From: Ctena decussata
Taxonomy: Eukaryota > Mollusca > Bivalvia > Lucinida > Lucinidae
Direction of reading: 5' to 3'
Assembly: GCA_963989385.1 (NCBI GenBank)
Contig: OZ022501.1
Coordinates: forward strand, 754,001-818,000
Length of the DNA stretch: 64,000 bases
A program made the position numbers and the translations under genes. The stretch's first letter is position 1. Each line of letters starts with the position of its first letter. Shown piece after piece: positions 45,301 to 57,300 of this stretch. Under the pieces are notes generated by a model. The model was not told the origin of the DNA. It did not search any database and was given only the letters and a program-made list of their open reading frames with translations.

Positions 45301-48300
45301 TGTAGTACAAAGACTTGCAATTCATCTTGTTCATGCAATTTCTGTAGTACAAAGACTTGGAATTCATCTTGTTCTGCAGTTCATGTAGAACAAAGGCTTG
45401 CAGTTCACGTAGACTTGCAAGTCATCATGTCCATGCATTTCATGTAGTACAAAGACTTGCAATTCATCTTGTTCATGCAATTTCTGTAGTACAAAGACTT
45501 GGAATTCATCTTGTTCTGCAGTTCATGTAGAACAAAGGCTTGCAGTTCATCTGGTTCATGCAATTCACGTAGACTTGCAAGTCATCATGTCCATGCATTT
45601 CATGTAGTACAAAGACTTGCAATTCATCTTGTTCATGCAGTTAATGTAGTACAAAGGCTTGCATTTCGTCAGGATCATGCAGTTCATGTAGTACAAAGGC
45701 TTGCAATTCATCCTGTTCATGTAGTACAAAGGCTTGCAAATCATCATGCGATTCATGTAGAACAAAGGCTTGCTATTCATCATATCATGCAATTCATATA
45801 GTACATAGACTTGCAATTCATCCTGTCCACGCAGTTCATGTAGTACAAAGACTTGCAATTCATCTTGTTCATGCAATTTCTGTAGTACAAAGACTTGGAA
45901 TTCATCTTGTTCTGCAGTTCATGTAGAACAAAGGCTTGCAGTTCACGTAGACTTGCAAGTCATCATGTCCATGCATTTCATGTAGTACAAAGACTTGCAA
46001 TTCATCTTGTTCATGCAATTTCTGTAGTACAAAGACTTGGAATTCATCTTGTTCTGCAGTTCATGTAGAACAAAGGCTTGCAGTTCATCTGGTTCATGCA
46101 ATTCACGTAGACTTGCAAGTCATCATGTCCATGCATTTCATGTAGTACAAAGACTTGCAATTCATCTTGTTCATGCAGTTAATGTAGTACAAAGGCTTGC
46201 ATTTCGTCAGCATCATGCAGTTCATGTAGCACAAAGGCTTGCAATTCATCATCTATATGCAGTTCAATGTAGTACAAAGGCTTGCAATTTACCATGTTCA
46301 TGCAGTTCATATAGTACAAAAGCTTGCAATTCATCATGCGTATGAAGTTATTTAGTACACAGACTTGCAATTCATCTTGTTCATGCAGTTTGTGTAGTAA
46401 AAAGACTTGCAATTCATCATGTAGTTCATGAAGACAGAATGCATGCAGTTCACCATGCTCATGCAGTTCATATAGTACAAACACTTGCAATTCATCATGT
46501 CCATGCAGTTCATGTAGAACAAAGACTTGCAATTCATTATGTTCATACAATTCATATAGTACAAAGGCTTGCAATTCACCATGTCCATGCAGTTCATGTG
46601 GTACAATGACCTGCAATTCACCATGTTCATGCTGTCCATGTAGTACAAAGGCTTGTAGTTAGTCATGTTCATGTAGTGCATAGGCTTGCAGTTCATCATG
46701 TTCATGCAGTTCATGTACCACAAAAGCTTGCAATTCATCGAGTTCATGCAGTTTTTGTAGTACAAAAGCCTGCAATTCATCATGTCCATGTAGTACAAAG
46801 GCTTGCAATTCATCATGTCCATGCAGTTCATGTTGTTTAAAGACTTGCAATTCACCATGTTCATGCAGTCCATGTAGTACAAAGGCTTGCAGTAAGTCAT
46901 GTTCATGTAGTGCATAGGCTTGCAGTTCATCATTGTCATGCAGTTCATGTACCTCAAAAGCTTGCAATTTATCGATTTAATGCAGTTCTTGTAGAACAAA
47001 GGCTTGCAATTCATCATGTCCATGCAGTTCATGTAGTACAAAGGCTACCAGTTCATCATGTTCATGCAGTTCATGTACTACAAAAGCTTGCAATTCATCG
47101 AGTTCATACAGTTCTTGTAGTTAGTCATTGTAGTTTACAAAGGCTAGTAATTCACCATGTCCCTGCAGTCCATGTAGTACAAAGGCTTGCAGTTAGTAAT
47201 GTCATGTAGTGCATAGGCTTGCAGTTCATCATGTTCATGCAGTTCATGTACAACAAAAACTTGCAATTCATCATGTCCATGCAGTTCATGTAGTTTAAAG
47301 ACTTGCAATTCAGCTTGTTCATGCAATTCATGTAGTACAAAGGCTTGCAATTCAACATGACCATGCAGTTCATGTAGGACAATGACTTGCCATTCATCAT
47401 GTTCATGCAGTTCATGTAGTTCAAAGGCTTGCAGTTGGCCATGTTCATGTAGTACATTGGCTTGCAGTTCACCATGTTAATGCAGTTCATGTTCTACAAA
47501 AGCTTGCAATTCATCAGCTTCATGCAGTTCATGTAGTTCAAAGGCTTACAATTCTTCATGTCCATGCAGTTCATGTAGTTCAAAGGTTTGCAATTCATCT
47601 TGTCAATGCAGTTCATGTAGAACAAAGGCTTGCAGTTGGCCATGTTCATGTAGTACATAGGCTTGCAGTTCACCATGTTAATGCAGTTCATGTGCTACAA
47701 AAGCTTGCAATTCATCAGCTTCATGCAGTTCATGTAGTACAAAGTCTTGCAATTCATCTTGTTCATGCAGTTCACATGAACAGCATTGACATTATAATCA
47801 CAAGCCAGAAGCCTTTAGAACAAATAGAAATAGGAAATTATATTACACAGTATGGATAAAAGCTGCTAAATACAGGTTAAAGAACTTTACTAATTCTTAT
47901 ATTGATTGTATTAATTATAATTTTGACTTTTGAGACAAAAGGAGAAAAGTCATATATCATTTTTCTGTGCTGCACATACATGTATCTACTGTTTGGGCGA
48001 AAATCAGAAATATGTAACAATAAACAGAATGTAAAGAAGACTCTCCCTGAAGTGTCTATGTAATAGGATGGGTTACAAGGTCTTCTGTAACTATGCCCTG
48101 CCATAATATGTTACATGGGATTTGGAAAAGATGGAAGTGAAGATTTTCTTTGATAGTTTTGAGTGCTCTCTCATCAGTCTTTTGCCCCTTCATGTTCATT
48201 AATGCCTCACTGAGGTGGTTCTGTTGTGGGTCCACCTAAAGTATTTACTTTTTGTGTAAGGAAAAAAAGAGAGAAAATGTACCAAATCACAATCATCAGA

Positions 48301-51300
48301 CACACTTTCTATCTGGACTGCAGCATATACCATATAAATCCTCTTTTTTGGAAAAATTGTTTGATTAATGCATAAATTCCTCTTTGCTTCTCTGGTTGAG
48401 GTAGCTCTTTGACATGGGGTCTTCTCTTAAAGGAAAGAATTTGTTCCTAGAGGAGCAAATTCTTTCCTGTAAGGGTTGACCCCTTCTACAAAATGAAGCA
48501 AAACTAGAGTTGCTTCCCTCTAAAAGTATACCCATTTCCCTTAATACTATACTCAACCGAATTACAAACGCAACACTTAATTTATCCAATATTCCATAGC
48601 TCATGTCATATGCAGATTATTTTCGGTTTGATTTCTAAAGTCAACAGGGATTGGTGTTTACTGTCCCAGAAATTCAGTTTTGTTGATGAAATGGTTCACG
48701 CTTGAGAGAGCACTATCGATAACTACCCGATTTTCAAAAGTCTCAAAAAGAGACAGAACTATCGCGAGACAGGATGTATACGTCGCATCGAATGCCGGGT
48801 CGTAGATAATCTGTGGTCTCCCAAGTGCGTCGAACTCTTTCTACAAGTCTAAAAATCATTGATAGGTGGTAATGGAAATGTTTGGCTTCCAATCGCAGGC
48901 TTACATAAGCATGCAGCATTCCATGCGCCATGGCAGACATATCCTTAATTGAGACTTTTGAAAATCGGGTAGCTCTCGGTAATGCTCTCTCAAGCGTTAA
49001 ACATTTCATCAACAGAATTGAATTTCTGGGACAGTAAACGTTAATCCCTGTTGAAATAGGAAATTAACATGAAAATGATCTGCCTATGACATGAGCTTTG
49101 AAATATTGGAAAAATTAGGTGTTGCGTTTTTAATTCGGTTGAGTATATTATAAGAGGTACTTTGGCAGTGGCTGATTTACTTCACTTTATGCTCTTGATA
49201 ACTCCTCCCCCTTTCATAAAATGCAATGCTCCCAAGGGGGTTAATAGGATTAATGTGGTATTGCAGTGGTAATATTCCATGTTTAAATGATTATAAGACA
49301 GGGGGTGACATCCTTCAAAATTGCCTTAAATATGTAAATCAGTCCTAGTACTTCAGCTTCAAGATAGGGTTTCATCTCAAAGGCAATCCCAAAATGGATA
49401 TAGGTTTTTAGGATTATTTTGGAGAGAATAAGATATATAAAATTTTACAGAAATTTTTTTTAGGGAGACAAATCCCAGTCTTATAACTAAATAAGTACAT
49501 TGTTACAATGTACTGCGAGTACATGGTACTTTCTATACAAATTACCTTCAACTCTCGATATCTCAAAGTCTAAGTTCATCCCAAACTACTGATATCTCAG
49601 TTTTCTGGCCCCAGGAGTTGAAACGCATAAATAAAAACAGGAAATGTTTCCAAATAATATGATATAGGAGGCACTTTGATATATCAGTACTTGAGATTTC
49701 GAGAGTTGATTGTATACTGTCCCTTTATCTGTTGCAGGTCTGGCCTGGTGTTGGATTTTACCCTCACAGTTCTTCCTCTACAGATCTTTATGACAGTTCT
49801 CAGCGAGTTCTCACTATTCTGTCTACTAGCAGTCTTCACGTTGTGCTCAGTACTGGGCAACATCTACATGAACCAAAGTAAAATCCTTCAGGCTGGGAAA
49901 TCAACAAGTCTTGCCAAAATTCGTATGGGCAACCAGAGACCTTTCATAACGTACTACAGATCATATGTACTCCTCTTTACAGCATTTTCTATCCTTGCCG
50001 TAGATTTCAAGATATTTCCTCGGTACTTTGCAAAGGCAGAGACTTATGGGAAGGGACTGATGGATGTTGGAGTTGGATGCTTTCTTGTTTCTAATGCCAT
50101 TGTGTCACCAGAAGCCAAAGGACGAGTATCCACAGACAGGTAAAAACAGGTCTGGGCCCTTAGAGAGTTTTTTTTTGGGGGGTGGGGGGGAGAGAGGGAG
50201 GAGGGGGCACAGTCTCTTGAATAACAAACAAACTTTTCACAGTTTTAAATTTTAAACAGAAGATAAGTTTTCAATACCCAAATTGTTTAGGGATGTAAAC
50301 TGATATATTAGCTTGTTTGTACAGAAGTACAGAAATCTCTATCCAGCTGTTGTTCTGGCTCAAGTTTTTAAAGATTAAATATGGGATGGCTCTCTGAAGC
50401 ATATGAAAGATGTGTTTACTAACATTACTTATATGCAAGAAGCTTATTTACCACTACTATTTTATGCCACATGATACTGGTTATCATATTTTTGGGGTTA
50501 TAAGATTGCTGAAGAACAGGTGGCGTTCCAAGCCAGAAGGAGCACCACAGAACAGATCTTCAACCTTAAAATCCTGTGTGAAAAGTATCTCCAACATCAG
50601 CTTGTACCATTTCTTCATTGAATTAAAAAAAAGCCTTTGACAGGGAATGGCATGCAGCCTTATGGGCCATCATGCTGAAGTACAATATCAGTGCAAATCT
50701 AGTTTGCACCATTGAGCAGCTATACGACAAGGCTTTCAAGTGCAGTCCAAAAAAAAATGCAGCACAGGAGAATGGTTCAGAACAACAGTTGGAGTAAGAC
50801 AAGGATGTCGGCTGTCACGCACCCTCTTCAACATTTTTCTCGAACGGATCATGTCTGATGCTCTGTAAGAACATGAAGGAAAGGTTAGCATAGGCAGCAG
50901 AAATATTACAAATCTGTGGTTTGCCGATGACATAGATGCTCCAGCTGTGGAAGAGCAGGAACTAGACGCCCTAGTTGAAGTCTCGACCAAACCTGCACAA
51001 GGTATAAGATGGAGATCAGTGCTGAGAAGACCAAACTGATGACAAACAGTGCAGTTTGCATCCAGAGGGAGATCAAGGTAAAAGGGCAGAAGCTGGGTAT
51101 TGTAACAAGCTTCAAATACCTTGGAGCAGTTGTCTCAGATGATGGCTTAAAACAGGAGGTTCTGTCAAGGATTGCACAAGCCACTTTAGCTCTTACCAAG
51201 CTGAAACCTATTTAGAGAGGTAACAAAGTATCTCTTGGATCAAGGGTGAAACTTATGCGCTCCCTTGTCATTTCCATATTTCTGTATGCCTTTGAATTGA

Positions 51301-54300
51301 GGACCTTGACAGCAGAGTTAGAGAAAAAAATGCAGGCCTTTGAGATGAGATGCTATCGAAAGTTACTGAACATTTCGTACAAGGACCATATAACCAATGA
51401 GGAGGTTCGCAGAAAGATCCAAGCAGCCATTGGAGACTATGATGAACTCCTGACGCTGGTCAAGAAATAGAAACTAAGGTGGTTTGGCCATTTCTCAAGG
51501 TCTTCTGGCTTAGCAAAGACCATTCTACAGGGTACAGTGAAAGGGAAAAGAAGAAGAGGTAGAAGAAGAGGTGGGAAGACAATATTAAAGAGTGGACAGG
51601 AATGGATTTTGCCAGCTCAACAAGCGCAGCTGACAACAGAACAAGGTGGAGGGGATTGTTTCGAAGTCATCTGTGGTGCCCCAACGACCTAGTAAGGTTA
51701 TGGGATAGAATAGAGAATAGAGTAGAAGATGGGGAGTCAGCCCCCTCTCCCAAAAAGGTTGATCTGGATTTTTGGGAATGTTTTAGAATTGAAAAATCCA
51801 TTTTATTGCACAGTTACACAAGACTGATGACATTCTGCATGGAAAAAGAACCCCATCTAAGATCTTGTAGCCAAATACATGCAGTATTTTTGTCTCGCCT
51901 GCGAAGCAGAGGCGAGACATATGTATTGCTTTTCCGGTGTCGACGTCGGCGGCGTAAACTTTTGTCGAGTTTTTGCGTTTAGGTCATTTTCTCAGAAACT
52001 ATAAAGGCTAGAGTCATGAAACTTGGGTCATGTATACATCTGGAAGAGTGCAGCTGAAAGCCATCATCAATGTTGAGTCTTGACCTAGATTTTACGGTTG
52101 ACTGACTTCGCAATTTTTTGTCGAGTTTTAGCGTTTAGGTCATTTTCTCAGAAACTATAAGGGCTAGAGCCATGAAACTTGGGTCATGCATACATCTGGA
52201 AGAGTACTGCTGAAAGCTTTCATCAAAGTTGAGTCTTGATCTAGATTTTACGGTTGACTGACTTCGCAATTTTTAGTTGAGTTTTTGCGTTTAGGTCATT
52301 TACTCAGAAACTATAAGGGCTAAGGCCATGAAACTTGGGTCATGCACACATCTGGAAGAGTACAGCTGAAAGTCATCATCAATGTTGAGTCTTGACCTAG
52401 ATTTTACGGTTGACTGACTTCGCAATTTTTGTCAAGTTTTTGCGTTTAGGTCATTTTCTCAGAAACTATAAGGGCTAGAGCCATGAAACTTGGGCCATGC
52501 ATACATCTGAAAGAGTACAGCTGAAAGCCATCATCAATGTTGAGTCTTGACCTAGTTTTAATGGTTGACTGACTATGCAGTTTTTTGTAGAGTTTTCGGG
52601 TTTAGGTCATTTTCGCAGAAACTATAAGGGCTAGAGCCATGAAACTTGGTTCATGGTTACATCTGGAAGAGTAAATCTCAAAACCATTATCAACATTGAG
52701 TCTTGACCTACATTTTACGGTTGACTGACTTTGCAATTTTGTGTCAAGTTTTCGCGTTTAGGTCTGTTACTCAGAAACTATAAGTGCTAGAGCCATGAAA
52801 CTTGGGCCATGCATTCATATGGAAGAGAAGAACTCAAAATCATCATCGATATTGAGTCTTTACCAACATTTTACAGTTGGCTGACATTGCAATTTTTTGG
52901 CAAGTTTACGCATTTAGGTCTGTTTCTCGGAAAATGTAAGGGCTAGAGTCAAGAAACTTGGTTCATGCATACATCTTTGCTTATTTAGCTCTGTTTTGTG
53001 ACAAATCGCAGGCAGGCGAGACGCCGCATCCCGCGGAATTCTTGTTATATGGTCGTTTTTCCTCTTTTCTAATCAGTAAAAAATGCATGGCTTTGTTAGC
53101 CCTAACAGTAATCAGTATCTGGATCAGAGCTCAAGCTCTGACATTACACATGCTTGAAATACATCTCACTATGTTTCTTTCAACAGTCCAGTGAAATCCA
53201 TCCTGAAATCACTCAAGTCCTGCATACCATTGCTGGTACTGGGGTTTGGAAGACTTATTGCTACCAAGTCTGTAGACTATCAGGAACATGTCACAGAGTA
53301 TGGTACTCACTGGAACTTCTTCTTCACATTGGCTGCTGTCAAGGTTTGTTCTGATTTTGCTTATATCTTAATTATCAGATTTTTCTGGCTATAAGACAGG
53401 TGCATTTTCCTCTTCTAAGATGACACTAAATATGGAAATCAGTCATATCAGTTCTGCTATGAGACTTATATTTACTCTTCCAAAACAGTCCCAAAAATCT
53501 AGATTTATCTTATAAGATGAATCCAGAACTTGGATCGTTTTGGAGGAGGATAACCCAGCCTTATAAATACGTAAATGTGGTACTCTAAATATTGAGACAC
53601 TTTAAACAATTACTGTAAGAATTCCACTCTACAGGTATGTCGGGATCACCTATGGTAAGTAACACTGACCAAAAAAAAAATTAAAATAAAAAATCAAGCG
53701 AAACAAGAAAGCTAGTTATTTCTGAGGTTTTATGAGGCAGATTGTAATGTTGTTAAGTGCAGTTACTTCGTATTAATTTTCTTGTTTATTCTCTTCAAAC
53801 AAATAAGGATAGTTTTAGCATACCAAATTCCAAATTATCGAAAAGTATAAAAGATAATATAGCAAATGGGTACAGCTCCATTCTGTTTGCTTGACTGGAT
53901 GACAAAACTCTTCTCAGTCAGAGTCTACTCTGAAAGGAAAGAAGAGCAAACTATTTCCTTTTTGAGTGACCCTCCTGTTTTCAGTTTTGTCTGAAGGGAG
54001 GCAGATAAGAATCTGCAGAGTTGCTTCCCATGGACGTCTGTCTGTTTACCTTAGAGGTTTCATTAAAAGTTTTAGTGTGACAGAGAAGTACAAGTTCAGG
54101 GGAGGTATCTGTCCAGAATATAGAGGATCTTACACAAGTGGTTGTTTTGTATGGAAAATTTATGAAATGAGCCTTTGGCGTGTTTCATAAATTTCATATG
54201 AAATGACCACAAGTGTGAGGTTCTGTTTATCATATGACCCTTTAAAATGGGATTTTAGCGCCTTCAAATTTAACATTATTTCAATAAGAAAATGTATTGT

Positions 54301-57300
54301 TGACATAGTGGTTGTCAATGACATTACGTGTACACGCCAAAGTGTTATTACTCGTGTGATCATACAATTTTTATGACATGACGTTATCCACTGAACAACA
54401 GTGACGTCTTTTGATAAAGTTTGTTTCTGTATCCTGATATTTTGACTTATTGGAAAGTCAGTTCATAGTAGTAGTATTTCAATTCTCATATCGACGTTGC
54501 CCCCGCACCTCAGCGGAATGAATCCATAGCCGCAGTAACGGGGCGCCGAGCGTCCGTCCATTCATGATGTATTTTTCTGTTAATTTTACAGATTTTATGC
54601 ACAGTTTTGTTTTGCTGTGTTTCACCTAAGCTATGGAATGTCATTGGTGTACTGATCATAGCCATGTATCAACATAACCTAACTTATGATGGACTCAGGG
54701 ACTACATAATAAAGGGATCAGATGGCCGTGGGGGAAGACACGGGTTTATAGACTCTAACAGGGAGGGGCTTATCTCATGTGTTGGGTTTCTGTGTGTGTA
54801 TATCATGGGTGTACAGCTGGGCAAGATAGTCATGAAAGATAGGTAAACTTCTATAATAACTTTAAACTAACATCCTCCAGCTAAGAAGGGGTAACAGGGA
54901 TGATTTAGGGATGATTTTTCTTATTTCTCCATTGAAACGTAAGTTGTGACCCCTCATTAGAACTTTTTCACTAAGATGGTTCTCATGAGGTGTCATAACA
55001 TATGTTTTCATTGAGAAAAAAAAAAAAAAAGAATTCTGAGTTATCCTTCAAACCCTACTTTATTTAGAGCTCTTCAAATGGACAGAAGCCTCTGAGCAAA
55101 CAGTGTAGTCCTAGATCAGACAATAAAAGCTGTGTCTGGTCAAGTTTTTAAACAACTTGGCATTCCATCAAAAGTGTTTTGATATATTCCATGTAGTAGT
55201 ATAGTCAAAAAATTAAAATAATAATAGAAATTGGTTAAGGTGTCCAAACATCTAGAGTAATTACAAGAAATTGGACCATACTATAACTGCTGCCTCTAGT
55301 CTGGAGCTGTTATTTTCCTTCATCATGCACATACATGTATGTAGCATATGAAAGTCATTAGCTCGCCTGTACGATAGTACAGGGAGCTATTGTTGTCACT
55401 CTGAAGTAGGTATCGGCGTTGGCATTAGCGTGGGCATCACACTTTAAAGGTTTACATCAAAGTTTTTTTTAAAGTTTCAAGTCTCAACAACCACTGGCCA
55501 GAACCTTTTTATATTTGGAATATAATCATATCATAGCATATCCTTCTATGCTGTAACACCATACCCCTGGGTGAGGTCTTGGGGTGGGGCATAGGGGTCA
55601 AAATATAGGTCACGCTCATTTTAAAGTTTTACGACAGTTTTTTAGCTCACCTGGCCCGAAGGGCCATAGTGAGCTATTGTCATACCAATGCGTGCCTCGT
55701 GCGTCGTCCGTCAACACCTAAAAACAAATATTCAAACATCTTCTTCTGTAAAACTACTGGTCCCATGGTTCTCAAATTTCACATGGAGCATGACCTGACT
55801 CCAGGGTCTCAGAATTGTAAAATTGGGTCAGGTTAAAAATCCAAGATGGCCGCCATTACTAAAAATAGCAAAAACAACAAAATAAACTTCTTCTCCAGAA
55901 CCACTGGGTATATTTGTCTGAATTTTGGCATGGAACATCAATGAAACCTTGGTATTCAAAATTATAAAAATGAAAAAAATCTGTAGCGGAGTTTTGTCAC
56001 AGTGACCTACTTTCTGTTTACGAGTGTAATTTTGCTCAAATGCCAATGTCAAAAAACGACATATTCAAACGACTTCAAACAACTTCTTCTCTAAAACCAT
56101 TGCACCCATGGGTTTCAAATTTCACATGGAGCATGACCAGACTGCAGGGTTTCAAAATTGTAAAATTGGGTCAGGTCAAGAATCCAAGGTGGCCGCCATT
56201 ACTAAAAATAGCAAAAACAACAAAATCACATTCTTCTCCAGAACCATTTGGTATATTTGGCCGAAAGTTTGCGTGGAACATTAATGGGACCTTGGGATTA
56301 AAAATTATAAAAATGAAAAAAATCTGTAGGGGAATTAGGTCACAGTGACCTACTTAGCGTTTACAAGACCGATTTTGCTCAAATGTCAGTATCTCAAGAA
56401 AACGCAATCGATTGTGGTCAGATTTAGTCAGAAATGGTCCTTGAAAGGAATTATTTCAATTTTGTGCCAGTTGACTATCCAAGATGGCCACCAGGGGGGC
56501 CGTTACTAAAAATAGCACAAACATAAAAATGACAATTACTCAAGAACCCTTGAATGGAATTCGACCAATTTTGTGTCAGAATGTTCCTTGCATGAAGCCG
56601 TTTCGATTAATTACAATTTGGCTTTCCAAGATGGCCGACATCTGCGGTTACTAAAAATAGCACAATCATAAAAATGACAATTACTCAAGAACCCTTGAAT
56701 GGAATTCGACCAATTTTGTGTCAGAATGTTCCTTGCATGAAGCCGTTTCGATTAATTGCAATTTGGCTTCCAAGATGGCCGACATCTGCCATTACTAAAA
56801 ATAGCACAAACATAAAATGACAATTACTCAAGAACCCTGAATGGAATTGGACCAATTTTGTGTCAGAATGTTCCTTACATGAAGCCATTTCGATTAATTG
56901 CAATTTGGCATTCCAAGATGGCCACCACCTGCTGTTACTAAAAATAGCACAAAACATGAAAATGACAATATCTCAGTAACCGCTGAATAGATTTTGACGA
57001 AATTTGTGTCAAAATGATTTTTGCATTGAGATGTTTCAAAAGTAACTAAATATAGACAAGTCATAATGGCCTTTGTTACTAAAAATAGAAAAATGTGAAA
57101 ATAAGAAAATCTCAGTGGAATTGGACTAATTTTCTGTCAGAATGATCATTTCAATAAGCTTTTTCGATTTTCTGCATTTTGGCATTCCAAGATGGCCGCC
57201 ATCTGCGTTACTAAAAATAGCACAAAACATGAAAATGACAACATCTCATTAACCGCTGAAGCGATTGAGACGAAATTTGTGGTAAAATGATTCTTGCTTT

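Larger units (their letters stand above)
44895..47875. mobile_element. Inverted-repeat-bounded element with a minisatellite core
   Basis: Left boundary GTATTTAGCAGCTTTAATCC, then ATTTCTATTTGTTCTAAA. The right boundary is the inverse: TTTAGAACAAATAGAAAT, then GGATAAAAGCTGCTAAATAC. These arms of about 70 bp enclose an array of 42-bp units. This makes the minisatellite the core of a mobile-element-like unit. Confidence 0.7.

Noticed and set aside
46352..47041. 229-aa minus-strand ORF of [14 protein letters not shown] repeats (and similar ORFs at 45033-47691)
   Set aside because: It is the 42-bp minisatellite read in frame; unit length divisible by 3 keeps all frames open, and equivalent ORFs exist on both strands.
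44955..47775. Possible CRISPR array
   Set aside because: Units are contiguous 42-bp tandem repeats without unique spacers, and the genome is eukaryotic.
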